From Celeribacter sp. PS-C1 (lineage in GTDB: Bacteria; Pseudomonadota; Alphaproteobacteria; Rhodobacterales; Rhodobacteraceae), in the NCBI RefSeq assembly GCF_019429625.1, contig NZ_JAHXRW010000006.1, forward strand, positions 124,001-188,000: a DNA stretch of 64,000 nt. The letters run 5' to 3'. Shown here piece after piece: positions 25,922 through 34,846 of the stretch. Below the pieces are notes generated by a model, which saw only the letters and a list, made by a program, of their open reading frames with translations, ran no database searches and had not been told where the DNA came from. Made by a program: the position numbers and the translations under genes. Position 1 is the stretch's first letter. Each line of letters begins with the position of its first letter.

Positions 25922-28291
25922 ATGGTAAGTGACAGTAAAATTCTGACCGTATCCTATGGGACTTTCTCCTGTACGCTGGAGGGATTCGACGATCCCTTCA
26001 ACACGATGCGGTCCATCGCGGAATATTTCCGCGATCTTGCAGCCGACGACCGGTACTTCGGCGCGGAGCCTCCGACGCCGGACCCGCAGATGCTGAGTTC
26101 TATCGCGGAAAAAGAAATCCAGCGCCGGGTCGAGGCCCGCGTGCAAGAGGGAGGTCTGGTCCTGCGTCAGATGGGCGAAGGTCAAGGCGCGGTAAGTGCC
26201 GAAACTGCGCCGCACGCTGCCCCCGTCCGATCCGCCCCTGTCGAGAACGCGCCGACCCCGGCTCCGGCCCCTGAAGCTGCCTCCGTCGTGGCCCCTCAGG
26301 AAGCGCCCAAGGAAGATGTGAAACCGGTTGCTGCTCAGCCCGCCCCCCGCACCGCGCCCACGTCTCCTGCCGCTCCCTCTGCCACGCCTTCTCTGGCTGC
26401 GGGCAGTTCCATCGCCGACAAACTCGAGCGCATCCGCGCCGCCGTCGCTCAGCGCAACCAAGCCGATTTCGCCGAAGATCAAAGCGATTCCATGAATTTC
26501 GGCGCCCCGCTGGCCAAAGAGCCCGTGCAGGACGTCGCGGAAGAGGCCGAAGAGATCATCGAAGAGGCGTCCCCCGTCGAAACCTCCCTCGAGGCGATTG
26601 AAGACGCGGTTGCCGAAGATGTCGCTGAGGAAGTTGTCGCAGAGGCTGACATCGAAGAGCCTCAGATCGAGGAAAGCGTCGAAGAGATTGCTCTCGAAGA
26701 GGCGCAGGACGCCGAGCCTGAAGTCGACATGATCACGCCGGAGGCCCCTGCCCCCGAGGCCGAAGCCGAAGCCGAAGCCGAAGCCGAAGCCGAAGCCGAA
26801 GCCGAAGCCGAAGCCGAAGCCGAAGCCGAAGCCGAAGCCGAAGCCGAAGCCGAAGCCGAAGCCGAAGCCGAAGCCGAAGCCGAAGAAGTGTCCAGCACGG
26901 CAGCCCCGTTTCAAGAGGCTGCAGCTATCCTGGCCGAAATGAATGCCGAGATCGCCGCTGAGGATCTGGACGAACCGGAAGAGGTCGAAACTGTCGCACT
27001 CGAAGAAATCGAAGAGGACGCCGTTGAGGCCGAAGCTGATGAAGACGAGACCCTCGGCAACGTTCTGTCCTCGCTGACGGACGAGACCCCGGAAGAGGCC
27101 TTCGAAGAGATCGAAGAGCAAGAGACCCCGTTTCAGGATGCCGATACAGATCTGCACGAAATGGACCCGAATCTGGCCGCCGACATCGCCGAGGCGACCC
27201 GCCCGGCGGATGAGGCGTCCGACGAGGTCGAAGACGAGGGTGCAAATGACCCATTGCGCCGCGTGCGCGCCCGTGTCGTGAAAATGCGCCGCGCTGATTT
27301 CGAGGCAGAGGCTGAGGCCGACGCAGAGGACGCGGATATCGACAGCGTGGAAACGGCTGCAGAAGCAGACGCCGACGACGCTCTCGCCGCCGAACTGAGC
27401 CGCGAGTTGGGTTCCTCCACGCTCGACGCTGAGGACGAAGACGATCTGATGCGTGAGCTCGCCGAAGTCTCCGCCATTGGCGCAGAGACGGACGAAACCG
27501 AGACCGCTGACGACGCAGAACCGGAAACGACCCTCTTCGAAGACAACACGACCTCGGAGGACACCACGGAAGAGGATGGAGCGGACGCCACCAATGTGTT
27601 CGACGCCTCCGACGCCTCCATGTCGCGCCTGATGGACGAGACGGATCGCGAAATGGCAAAGGGCGAAAACACCCGCCGCCGTAACGCAATCCAGCACCTC
27701 AAGGCCGCCGTGGGCGCCATCCGCGCCGAGAAAGCGGACAAAAACAAAAAGGTCGAGGAAGACGAAGCCCAAGATTACAAAGAAGATCTGGCCCGCGTCG
27801 TGCGCCCGACCCGTCCGGAAGGCATCCAACAGACCCGTCGGAACCTGCCGCCCCTGATGCTGGTCTCCGAACAGCGAATCGACTCGCCGACCGAGGTCCC
27901 CGGTGGTGCAAACATCACCCCCGTGCGCCCGCGCCGGGTGTCGCGCAGCGCCTTGGCCGTGCAGGAGACGGAGAACTTCGACGAAGCCGATGCCATCTCA
28001 TCGAATGCCCCCGAGAGCGGCACGAGCTTTGCCGATTTCGCCGAATCTCAGGGCGCCGAAAGCCTGCCGGAACTGTTGGAGGCGGCCACCGCCTATTGCA
28101 AATTCGTGCAGGGCCGCGAAACCGTGACACGCCCGCAGATCATGCATCTGGCACAAGAGGCGATGCCCGAGGAGCTGCCGGTCGAAGAGCGCCTGCGTTC
28201 CTTCGGTCAGCTCCTGCGCCAAGGCAAGATCCGCAAGCTGAGCCGCGGCCAATTCTCGGTCGCCGAAAGCACCCGGTTCAAACCGAACTGA
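25922..28291 (+). CDS. Large acidic Glu/Ala-repeat protein, function unknown
   Basis: 789 residues. A folded-looking N-terminal domain (about 1-80: ILTVSYGTFSCTLEGFDDPF) is followed by a Pro/Ala linker and a very acidic, probably disordered middle (about 180-620). That middle contains 21 consecutive Glu-Ala pairs at about 279-320. A basic patch RRVRARVVKMRR lies near 442-453, and a second globular region is at about 690-789 (LPELLEAATAYCKFVQGRE and so on). No signal peptide or membrane span, so probably cytosolic. Similar N-terminal domains occur in other Rhodobacterales proteins of unknown role. GAGG precedes the ATG. Confidence 0.75.
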   Translation: MVSDSKILTVSYGTFSCTLEGFDDPFNTMRSIAEYFRDLAADDRYFGAEPPTPDPQMLSSIAEKEIQRRVEARVQEGGLVLRQMGEGQGAVSAETAPHAAPVRSAPVENAPTPAPAPEAASVVAPQEAPKEDVKPVAAQPAPRTAPTSPAAPSATPSLAAGSSIADKLERIRAAVAQRNQADFAEDQSDSMNFGAPLAKEPVQDVAEEAEEIIEEASPVETSLEAIEDAVAEDVAEEVVAEADIEEPQIEESVEEIALEEAQDAEPEVDMITPEAPAPEAEAEAEAEAEAEAEAEAEAEAEAEAEAEAEAEAEAEAEAEAEEVSSTAAPFQEAAAILAEMNAEIAAEDLDEPEEVETVALEEIEEDAVEAEADEDETLGNVLSSLTDETPEEAFEEIEEQETPFQDADTDLHEMDPNLAADIAEATRPADEASDEVEDEGANDPLRRVRARVVKMRRADFEAEAEADAEDADIDSVETAAEADADDALAAELSRELGSSTLDAEDEDDLMRELAEVSAIGAETDETETADDAEPETTLFEDNTTSEDTTEEDGADATNVFDASDASMSRLMDETDREMAKGENTRRRNAIQHLKAAVGAIRAEKADKNKKVEEDEAQDYKEDLARVVRPTRPEGIQQTRRNLPPLMLVSEQRIDSPTEVPGGANITPVRPRRVSRSALAVQETENFDEADAISSNAPESGTSFADFAESQGAESLPELLEAATAYCKFVQGRETVTRPQIMHLAQEAMPEELPVEERLRSFGQLLRQGKIRKLSRGQFSVAESTRFKPN
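26762..26881 (+). repeat. In-frame microsatellite (GAAGCC)20
   Basis: Twenty perfect tandem copies of GAAGCC, preceded by one GAGGCC, coding for Glu-Ala. The unit is a multiple of 3, so slippage changes length without breaking the frame. Perfect nucleotide identity, despite free choice of synonymous codons, implies recent expansion. Confidence 0.97.
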
Positions 28292-28316
28292 GCCTCGCGC
28301 CGATCACAACAAAAAA

Positions 28317-28340
28317 GGCCGTCCCTTGGGGCGGCCTTTT
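28317..28340. terminator. Bidirectional intrinsic terminator
   Basis: GGCCGTCCC / GGGGCGGCC hairpin with a TT loop (28317-28336), A6 before and T4 after, between the acidic-protein gene and the convergent DUF2842 gene. Confidence 0.87.
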
Positions 28341-28359
28341 GCTTTCGCGGTTTTGCTCT

Positions 28360-28599
28360 TCAGCTGTCTTGGTCTTGCTTGGACGGCGCGTCCGGATCGG
28401 CCTGACCGATGCCTTTGAACACCGCCTTGAGCGGAAAGGCCCAAAGCACGCCAAGCCCGACATAGATGCCAAACTCGACCCAGATCGAGGGGCGCTCAAA
28501 CAGGTTCACGAGCGTGACCGCCAGCACGATATAGGCCGGCAGCCCCAGCACCAGAACCAAAAGCGCCAGACGGCGCCGGGCTTTGTAGCTCAGCGCCAT
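28360..28599 (-). CDS. DUF2842 family small membrane protein
   Basis: 79 residues. The start ALSYKARRRLALLVLVLGLP and two membrane segments (about 10-31 and 40-60) with the linking RPSIWVEF stretch fit DUF2842, an alphaproteobacterial family of unknown role. Its ATG lies 4 bases after the purA stop, so it is cotranscribed with purA. Confidence 0.8.
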   Translation of the reverse strand: MALSYKARRRLALLVLVLGLPAYIVLAVTLVNLFERPSIWVEFGIYVGLGVLWAFPLKAVFKGIGQADPDAPSKQDQDS

Positions 28600-28603
28600 C
28601 GGA

Positions 28604-29899
28604 TCAATCCACGAAGGGATCGGTCACGAGGATCGTGTCTTCGCGCTCGGGGCTGGTGGACAGCAAAGCCACCGGACACTCGATCAGCTCTTCGACGCGG
28701 CGGACGTATTTCACCGCGTTCGCCGGCAGATCGTTCCAAGAGCGCGCGCCTTCAGTCGACTCGGACCAGCCCGGCATTTCCTCGTAGATCGGCTTGCAGC
28801 GCGCCTGTTCTTCCGCGGCAGTCGGCAGATAATCGAGCGTCTTGCCGTCCAGCTCATAGCCCACGCAGATCTTCAGCGTCTCGAAGCCGTCGAGAACGTC
28901 GAGCTTCGTAAACGAAATCCCGGTCACGCCCGAGGTCGCGCAGGTCTGACGCACCAGAGCGGCGTCAAACCAGCCACAGCGGCGCTGACGTCCGGTGACG
29001 GTGCCGAACTCATGCCCACGCTCGCCCAGACGCTGACCATCCGCATCTTTCAGCTCGGTCGGGAACGGACCCTCGCCCACGCGGGTGGTGTAGGCTTTGA
29101 CGATGCCCAGAACATAGTTGATCGCATTCGGGCCAAGACCCACGCCCGTCGCCGCCTGACCGGCGATGACGTTAGACGAGGTCACAAAGGGATAGGTGCC
29201 GAAATCGATGTCCAACAGCGCGCCTTGGGCGCCTTCGAAGAGGATGCGTTTGCCCTCTTTGCGCTTTTCGTTCAGCACTTTCCAAACGGGCGCTGCGTAG
29301 GGCAGGATTTCTTTGGCGATCTCTTTGAGATCATTGATCAAACGCTCGCGATCCACCGGCTCGATGCCGAGACCCTTGCGCAGCGGATCATGGTGCTGAA
29401 GCGCACGGTCGACGCGGGCGATCAACGTCTCTTCGTCGGCCAGATCGGCCACACGCACGGAGCGGCGGCCCACTTTATCCTCGTAAGCCGGGCCAATGCC
29501 GCGGCCGGTGGTGCCAATCTTGGTGCCTTTCGACGCAGCCTCTTCGCGGGCGCGGTCCAATTCGCCGTGGATCGGCAGGATCAGCGGCGTGTTCTCCGCG
29601 ATCATCAGCGTCTCCGGCGTGATCTCGACGCCCTGCTCGCGGATCGAGGCGATCTCTTTCACGAGGTGCCAAGGATCGAGCACGACACCGTTGCCGATGA
29701 CCGACAGCTTACCGCCGCGCACCACACCAGACGGCAGCGCGTTCAGCTTGTAAACCTTGCCGTCGATGACGAGCGTGTGGCCCGCGTTATGACCGCCCTG
29801 AAAGCGCGCGATCACATCTGCGCGCTCGGAGAGCCAGTCCACGATCTTGCCTTTTCCCTCGTCACCCCATTGGGCGCCGACAACGACGACGTTAGCCAT
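28604..29899 (-). CDS. purA: Adenylosuccinate synthetase
   Basis: 431 residues; catalyses IMP + Asp + GTP to adenylosuccinate, the first step of AMP synthesis. Family motifs: [15 protein letters not shown] (8-22, P-loop and catalytic Asp), GGHNAGHT (about 35-42, catalytic His), [13 protein letters not shown] near 128-140, and [31 protein letters not shown] split over about 262-292. Cytosolic. Transcribed with the DUF2842 gene. Confidence 0.96.
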   Translation of the reverse strand: MANVVVVGAQWGDEGKGKIVDWLSERADVIARFQGGHNAGHTLVIDGKVYKLNALPSGVVRGGKLSVIGNGVVLDPWHLVKEIASIREQGVEITPETLMIAENTPLILPIHGELDRAREEAASKGTKIGTTGRGIGPAYEDKVGRRSVRVADLADEETLIARVDRALQHHDPLRKGLGIEPVDRERLINDLKEIAKEILPYAAPVWKVLNEKRKEGKRILFEGAQGALLDIDFGTYPFVTSSNVIAGQAATGVGLGPNAINYVLGIVKAYTTRVGEGPFPTELKDADGQRLGERGHEFGTVTGRQRRCGWFDAALVRQTCATSGVTGISFTKLDVLDGFETLKICVGYELDGKTLDYLPTAAEEQARCKPIYEEMPGWSESTEGARSWNDLPANAVKYVRRVEELIECPVALLSTSPEREDTILVTDPFVD

Positions 29900-30145
29900 A
29901 GTGAGTCCTTATGATCGGATGAAAACCCGTCGCTGTATAGCGACCCACACCGGCTGATGAAACCATTAAATCGAGCGCGCAATCACGACCGGCCACCGTA
30001 GAGAAAATTGCCGCCGCTTTCCGGGCGGACAGCGGCAGCGTTCTTAACCAGGCTTTGATCCATCACTCACTTCGACCTTACACAACTTAAACTGCCTTAC
30101 GGTGACACGTTATATACGGCGCTTTTGGAGATCGAGGCGGGCGAT
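29900..30145. other. Gene-free region between purA and secG
   Basis: It should hold the divergent purA and secG promoters. A TATATA at about 30111 could be part of a secG -10 region. An interrupted GCCGC/GCGGC pairing occurs near 30010-30034. No coding frame seen. Confidence 0.4.
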
Positions 30146-30205
30146 GGTCGCGCAAAAGCCACGCCCTTGGCTTTTGGCCCTCCATTCGGGGTTGCGCGAT
30201 CGCAT
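30141..30205 (+). ncRNA. Candidate structured leader RNA upstream of secG
   Basis: An outer stem TCGCGCAA (30148-30155) with TTGCGCGA (30192-30199), extendable by GCGA/TCGC across a bulge, encloses two hairpins. The first is AAGCC/GGCTT (30156-30173), the second CCC/GGG (30178-30190). This makes a three-way junction about 50 bases before the secG ATG. No known class recognised. Confidence 0.45.
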
Positions 30206-30251
30206 GAGACCCCTTAAGTAGCCCCATCGAACGTCCCCAAAGGCCTGATCC

Positions 30252-30614
30252 ATGGAAAATGTCATTCTCGTCATCCACCTGATCCTCGCGCTATGCCTCA
30301 TTGGCATTGTGCTTTTGCAGCGATCCGAAGGTGGCGGCCTTGGCATGGGCGGTGGCGGCGACGTCATGACGGGCCGCGCGGCAGCGACTGCTCTGGGCAA
30401 GCTGACCTGGATTTTCGCCATCGGCTTTATCGCAACGTCGATCACCTTGACAGTTCTGGCGCGCCAAGAGGCCGCAAGCTCCTCCGTGATGGATGGGGTT
30501 GTGCTTGATGATGCGGCACCGGCCTCCACGGATGCGCCCGCGTTGCCGTCCGGGTCCGATCTGTTGCCGCCGTCGTCTTCGGACGCACCGCTGGCTCCGC
30601 CGCGCGCCGACTAA
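30252..30614 (+). CDS. secG: Preprotein translocase subunit SecG
   Basis: 120 residues. Two membrane spans (about 2-21 and 52-72) flank a glycine-rich loop (SEGGGLGMGGGGDVMTGRAA, near 25-44), the SecG signature. It assists SecYE-mediated export. The C-terminal 45 residues are an Ala/Pro/Ser-rich tail, common in alphaproteobacterial SecG. Confidence 0.92.
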   Translation: MENVILVIHLILALCLIGIVLLQRSEGGGLGMGGGGDVMTGRAAATALGKLTWIFAIGFIATSITLTVLARQEAASSSVMDGVVLDDAAPASTDAPALPSGSDLLPPSSSDAPLAPPRAD

Positions 30615-30687
30615 GCGCGGGACTTTCGGGCAGGTGATCATCGCGCGCCCGGACTGATCTTTCTCAAAGATTAACAAGACCTTGAGA

Positions 30688-30710
30688 GTTGAGGGGAAAT
30701 TCCCCTCAAC
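30688..30710. repeat. Perfect inverted repeat after secG
   Basis: GTTGAGGGG (30688-30696) and CCCCTCAAC (30702-30710) with AAATT between; perfect 9-bp stem (11 bp if the AA/TT are counted). No T-run follows. It may be a secG 3' end or a pyrG operator. Confidence 0.75.
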
Positions 30711-30758
30711 ATGTTGCGGTTTGGTTGCGCGGGGTGGCCGAATCTGTTACTTCTTAAA

Positions 30759-30874
30759 TCCCGTGAACAACGTTGTTTTGAGCAGGGGCCAGCCGGTCGA
30801 AAGATCGGCGCAAATGGTCATTGGAGCAACGTTTAGAACAAGAATTCGGACTATCACGGGAGCATCTCCAGCCC
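30759..30874 (+). promoter_or_regulatory. pyrG leader with possible Shine-Dalgarno masking stem
   Basis: TCCCGTGA (30759-30766) can pair with TCACGGGA (30854-30861), which contains the GGGAG that is the best Shine-Dalgarno candidate for pyrG. GGAG can also pair with the nearby CTCC (about 30865). The rest of the 260-base gap shows no gene. Confidence 0.35.
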
Positions 30875-32518
30875 ATGGCACGCTACGTATTCATCACCGG
30901 CGGTGTGGTTTCTTCTCTTGGCAAAGGTCTCGCCTCTGCCGCCTTGGGCGCATTGCTGCAGGCCCGTGGCTATTCGGTGCGGTTGCGCAAGCTGGACCCC
31001 TACCTGAACGTCGACCCCGGCACGATGAGCCCGTTTGAGCATGGCGAGGTTTTCGTCACCGACGATGGTGCGGAGACCGATCTTGACCTCGGTCACTACG
31101 AGCGTTTCACCGGCGTCTCGGCCCGGTCGACCGATTCCGTGTCCTCCGGTCGCATCTACACCAATGTGTTGGAGAAAGAGCGTCGCGGCGATTACCTCGG
31201 CAAGACGATTCAGGTGATTCCGCATGTCACCAACGAGATCAAAGACTTCCTCGCCGTTGGCGATGATGAGGTCGATTTCATGCTCTGCGAGATCGGCGGG
31301 ACCGTGGGCGACATCGAAGGTCTGCCCTTTTTCGAAGCCATCCGCCAGTTCGCCCAAGACCGCCCGCGCGGCCAGTGTATCTTCATGCACCTGACGCTGC
31401 TGCCCTACATCGCAGCTTCCGGCGAGCTGAAAACCAAACCGACACAGCACTCCGTAAAAGAGTTGCGCACCATCGGCCTCCAGCCGAACGTGCTTGTGTG
31501 CCGGTCCGAGCATCCGATCCCTGAGAAAGAGCGCGAAAAGATCGCTCTGTTCTGTAACGTCCGCAAAGAGGACGTGATCGCGGCCCCCGATCTGAAATCC
31601 ATTTACGAAGCCCCGCTGGCCTATCACCGCGAAGGTCTTGATCAGGCCGTGCTCGACGCCTTCAACATCGCGCCGGCGCCGAAGCCCGACCTGTCGGTCT
31701 GGCATGACGTGGCCGACCGGATTTTCAACCCCGAGGGCGAGGTCAAAGTCGCCATCGTCGGCAAATATGTCCAGCTCGAAGACGCCTATAAATCCATCGC
31801 AGAAGCACTCACCCACGGTGGCATGGCCAACCGGGTGAAGGTCAATGTGGAATGGGTCGATGCGGAAACCTTCGACAGCGAAGACGCAGCGCCGCATCTT
31901 GAGGGCTTCGACGCCATCCTCGTGCCCGGCGGCTTTGGCGAGCGCGGCACCGAAGGCAAGATCAAAGCGGCGCAATTCGCCCGCGAGCGCAAAGTGCCCT
32001 ATCTCGGCATCTGCCTCGGCATGCAAATGGCCGTGATCGAAGCGGCGCGGAACCTCGCGGGGATCACCACCGCTGGCTCCGAGGAATTCGACCATGAAGC
32101 CGGGAAAAAGCGTTTCGAGCCGGTGGTGTACCACCTCAAAGAATGGGTGCAGGGCAATCACACCGTCCAGCGCAAGGCCGATGACGACAAAGGCGGCACC
32201 ATGCGTCTTGGTGCCTATACCGCGAGCCTCAAAGAGGGCTCGAAAGTCGCCGAGATTTACGGTTCGACCAAGATCGAGGAACGTCACCGTCACCGCTATG
32301 AGGTGGACACGAAATACCGTGAACAGCTTGAAAAATGCGGGCTGATCTTCTCCGGCATGTCGCCGGACGGGCGCCTGCCTGAGATTGTCGAAGCCACGGA
32401 TCATCCCTGGTACATCGGCGTGCAATATCACCCGGAGCTGAAGTCCAAACCCTTCGCACCGGCGCCGCTGTTCCGCGACTTTATCCGCGCGGCGAAAGAG
32501 AATTCGCGGCTGGTGTGA
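30875..32518 (+). CDS. pyrG: CTP synthase
   Basis: 547 residues; makes CTP from UTP with glutamine as amine donor. The synthase domain opens [20 protein letters not shown] (P-loop, 3-22) and includes [15 protein letters not shown] near 140-154. The C-terminal class I amidotransferase domain has the nucleophile in CLGMQMAV (near 379-386) and YHPELKS near 518 with His and Glu. ATG at 30875; upstream in-frame codons lack homology. Followed by a terminator. Confidence 0.96.
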   Translation: MARYVFITGGVVSSLGKGLASAALGALLQARGYSVRLRKLDPYLNVDPGTMSPFEHGEVFVTDDGAETDLDLGHYERFTGVSARSTDSVSSGRIYTNVLEKERRGDYLGKTIQVIPHVTNEIKDFLAVGDDEVDFMLCEIGGTVGDIEGLPFFEAIRQFAQDRPRGQCIFMHLTLLPYIAASGELKTKPTQHSVKELRTIGLQPNVLVCRSEHPIPEKEREKIALFCNVRKEDVIAAPDLKSIYEAPLAYHREGLDQAVLDAFNIAPAPKPDLSVWHDVADRIFNPEGEVKVAIVGKYVQLEDAYKSIAEALTHGGMANRVKVNVEWVDAETFDSEDAAPHLEGFDAILVPGGFGERGTEGKIKAAQFARERKVPYLGICLGMQMAVIEAARNLAGITTAGSEEFDHEAGKKRFEPVVYHLKEWVQGNHTVQRKADDDKGGTMRLGAYTASLKEGSKVAEIYGSTKIEERHRHRYEVDTKYREQLEKCGLIFSGMSPDGRLPEIVEATDHPWYIGVQYHPELKSKPFAPAPLFRDFIRAAKENSRLV

Positions 32519-32542
32519 GGCTGGCGATAGAGATTTGAAAAA

Positions 32543-32565
32543 GGCGCCCTTCGGGGCGCCTTTTT
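32543..32565 (+). terminator. Intrinsic terminator after pyrG
   Basis: GGCGCCC (32543-32549), TTCG loop, GGGCGCC (32554-32560), then T5. A-tract before it allows function on both strands, for pyrG and the opposing small gene. Confidence 0.9.
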
Positions 32566-32569
32566 GCAT

Positions 32570-32803
32570 TCAATGCAGGCTCAGAAGCACCTCAATATCG
32601 CGCAAGGACAGACGCTGCATCAGCTGACGCTCTTCACCGTTCAGCGCCTTGCCCTCATCAATGGCCTCTTTGACCAGAATCGCGATCTCCGCTGTCGACT
32701 GGTAGTAAAGCTCAGGATGCGCCTCGCTCAGCGCCGTGACCAAGCGGGTCAGTGTTCGTTTCTGTTTCTCAGAGTCGAGGTCGGATTTTTTATCCTGAAG
32801 CAT
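32570..32803 (-). CDS. Small conserved helical protein of unknown function
   Basis: 77 residues, charged and predicted mostly helical, no signal or membrane span. C-terminus ends EERQLMQRLSLRDIEVLLSLH. No domain recognised. AAAGGGG lies 7 bases upstream of the ATG, and the gene converges with pyrG across the terminator, which supports it being a real gene. Confidence 0.65.
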   Translation of the reverse strand: MLQDKKSDLDSEKQKRTLTRLVTALSEAHPELYYQSTAEIAILVKEAIDEGKALNGEERQLMQRLSLRDIEVLLSLH

Positions 32804-32931
32804 GGCGTGCCCCTTTCGCTTTGACGTGACGACTTGATCCCAGTTTAACCAGTTATGATTGCGATAAAATTGATTTCACGCATCCGTCCCGACAATCTTT
32901 CAGCCAGAGCGAAATCCATAACTGCGACAGC

Positions 32932-33570
32932 TCACTCCGCGGCGCTGCCCGAAGGGAAGCTGCCAAGCGCCTGCGCCAGATCGACGCCCTGTTCGCCCGA
33001 CTGCATCAGCCCAGCATAAGTGCCCTGCCGGTCCGCAGCGCTTTTGTGCTGGTTCACCTTCCATTTGCCCTCAAGCCTGGACACCCGGAACCGCACCCCC
33101 ACAATGCCACGTTTCAGCGCCGCCACATAGGGCACGGGAGCGTCGGACACGGCCCATGGCTCCGCGCGTCCCACTTCGTGCCGGTTGGTCAGCGCCTCGA
33201 GATGCGCGCCAAGCCCCTCCGGGTCGTTGAACGCCTCGAACGCGCCATGGGCATGCACCACGATATAGGCCCAGGTTGGCACGACTTTGCCATCCACCTG
33301 TTTCGAGGGGTAAAATGACGGCGAGACATAGGCTTGCGGCCCCTGAAAAATCAAAACCGATCGCGCGCCCGTCAGTTTCCAATGCGCATTGGCACGCGCC
33401 AGATGGGTTTCGATCACAGTCGAGCCGGCCTCCTCGCGCACCACAACAGGCACATGAGAAATTTCGATGCCTTCGTCATGCGGCGTGACAAGAGAGGCAA
33501 AGCCGATCTCCGTCATCACATGGCGCAGCGTGGCGGGGTCGTCGATGGCGGAATTGTTCGGTCGATACAT
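32932..33570 (-). CDS. PaiB-family FMN-binding protein
   Basis: 212 residues. Opens MYRPNN and contains HLARANAHWK (about 56-65) and YVSPSFYPSK near 81-90, the PaiB/FMN-binding split-barrel signature. The Bacillus member was named as a regulator of sporulation/protease genes; in proteobacteria the role is probably flavin- or heme-linked and unknown. No HTH seen. Cytosolic. Confidence 0.85.
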   Translation of the reverse strand: MYRPNNSAIDDPATLRHVMTEIGFASLVTPHDEGIEISHVPVVVREEAGSTVIETHLARANAHWKLTGARSVLIFQGPQAYVSPSFYPSKQVDGKVVPTWAYIVVHAHGAFEAFNDPEGLGAHLEALTNRHEVGRAEPWAVSDAPVPYVAALKRGIVGVRFRVSRLEGKWKVNQHKSAADRQGTYAGLMQSGEQGVDLAQALGSFPSGSAAE

Positions 33571-33644
33571 GGCGCGGCCTCCTGTTGCTCCGGCCCTATC
33601 ACGCCTGCCCCTTCATAGCAGCAAGAAAGACTCAAAAAAGCGGA

Positions 33645-34088
33645 TCACCCGCGCAGGTCTTTCGGGCTTTCCATTACGATATAAGACGTGATCGAGGCCA
33701 CATTCGGAACGGTGCCCAAAACCTCGGTATGGAAGCGTTTGTAAGCGTTCAAATCCGCAGCCTCGACACGCAGCAGATACTCAAACGCGCCCGCAATGTT
33801 GTGGCATTCCTTAACCTCGAAGGCGGTCTCCATCGCCGCCTCAAAGCCTTTCTGCGACGCCTTATTGTGCTCCGAGAGACCGACGGTGATATAGGCCAGA
33901 AACCCTTGGCCGACCTGATCGCGATCAATGACGGCCCGATAGCCCCGGATCACGCCTGAGCGCTCAAGTTCACTCACGCGCCGCGAGGTGGCCGATGGCG
34001 ACAGCCCGATGCGCTCGGCCAGATCGAGATTGCTCAATCGCCCGTCTCGCCCCAACTCACGCAATATCTTTTCGTCAATGAGATCCAT
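33645..34088 (-). CDS. Lrp/AsnC family transcriptional regulator
   Basis: 147 residues. N-terminal winged HTH (DEKILRELGRDGRLSNLDLA then ERIGLSPSATSRRV, about 5-40) and C-terminal RAM ligand domain with AFEYLLRVEA near 109-118. Divergent from the LysE-type exporter with 83 bases between, the usual arrangement for an amino-acid-responsive regulator controlling its own exporter. Ligand unknown. Confidence 0.92.
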   Translation of the reverse strand: MDLIDEKILRELGRDGRLSNLDLAERIGLSPSATSRRVSELERSGVIRGYRAVIDRDQVGQGFLAYITVGLSEHNKASQKGFEAAMETAFEVKECHNIAGAFEYLLRVEAADLNAYKRFHTEVLGTVPNVASITSYIVMESPKDLRG

Positions 34089-34117
34089 AACCGTGCTTCA
34101 TTGCAAAATACCCTCAC

Positions 34118-34138
34118 TTGCACACAACATTTGCACAC
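34118..34138. promoter_or_regulatory. Direct TTGCACAC repeats between lrp and lysE genes
   Basis: TTGCACAC at 34118-34125 and again at 34131-34138, period 13, with TTGCAAAA further left at 34101. The position between the divergent starts suits an Lrp-type binding region. Confidence 0.45.
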
Positions 34139-34171
34139 CCATTGCGTCGGAGAAAGCGTAATCTCGCCGCC

Positions 34172-34765
34172 ATGGACATGACACTTTTCTTCGCCCTTCT
34201 GGCTTTCGCTTTCGTCACCTCGGTCACGCCGGGGCCGAACAACCTGATGCTTCTGGCCTCGGGCGCCAATTTTGGCCTGAACCGGACGCTGCCGCATATG
34301 GTCGGGATCACGCTCGGGTTTACCTCGATGGTCTTTATCGTGGGCTTAGGCTTGGCGGAGGCCTTTGAGACCTTTCCGCTGTTGCGTCAGGTCATGCTGG
34401 TCGTCGCCGTGCTCTACATGCTCTGGCTCGCGTGGAAAATCGCGCATGCCACCGCGCCGAAAGAAGGCGAGACGAGTGGCAAGCCTCTCACGACTTTGCA
34501 AGCTGCAGCCTTTCAATGGGTCAATCCGAAGGCCTGGATCATGGCCATCGGTGCGCAGACCAACTACGCGCAGGACACGACCTGGCTGGCAGCGGGGATC
34601 GTCGCCATCGGGTTTATGCTTATGAACGTGCCTGCGATCACCATCTGGGCCTGGCTCGGTCAAGAAATGCGCCGAATTCTGACCAATCCGCGCCGTTTGG
34701 TGGCGTTTAACTGGACAATGGCCGCTCTTTTGGTCGCCTCCTTACTGCCGATCCTTTTCCATTAA
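34172..34765 (+). CDS. LysE/RhtB family amino acid exporter
   Basis: 197 residues, about six membrane spans. The family signature SVTPGPNNLMLLASGANFGL is at about 15-34 and NPKAWIMAIGA near 130-140. Likely exports an amino acid or analogue out of the cytosol. Starts considered: ATG 34172 (MDMTLFF) or ATG 34178. Paired with the divergent Lrp-type regulator. Confidence 0.9.
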   Translation: MDMTLFFALLAFAFVTSVTPGPNNLMLLASGANFGLNRTLPHMVGITLGFTSMVFIVGLGLAEAFETFPLLRQVMLVVAVLYMLWLAWKIAHATAPKEGETSGKPLTTLQAAAFQWVNPKAWIMAIGAQTNYAQDTTWLAAGIVAIGFMLMNVPAITIWAWLGQEMRRILTNPRRLVAFNWTMAALLVASLLPILFH

Positions 34766-34846
34766 GAAACCGTCATATATGAGTGGTTAAAGCAGCCATG
34801 ATTTTGCGCTGCGCGATGCGGTTTTACAGAGGGAGACGGAGCGATC

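Noticed and set aside
26756-26881. Tandem repeat resembling a CRISPR or minisatellite array
   Set aside because: Six-base unit, no spacers, coding and in-frame; no cas genes in the window.
25874-27829. Minus-strand 651-codon frame with a long Phe-Gly repeat
   Set aside because: It is the antisense reading of the GAAGCC repeat and Glu-rich gene. It has no Shine-Dalgarno or recognisable domain, while the opposite strand has conserved terminal domains.
30728-30790. tRNA-Leu-like fragment (GCGGGGTGGCCGAAT...) after secG
   Set aside because: No acceptor stem or anticodon/T-arm pairing follows, so it is not a complete tRNA.
30854-32569. 571-codon minus-strand frame over pyrG
   Set aside because: pyrG is unambiguous on the + strand; the antisense frame is a side effect of high GC.
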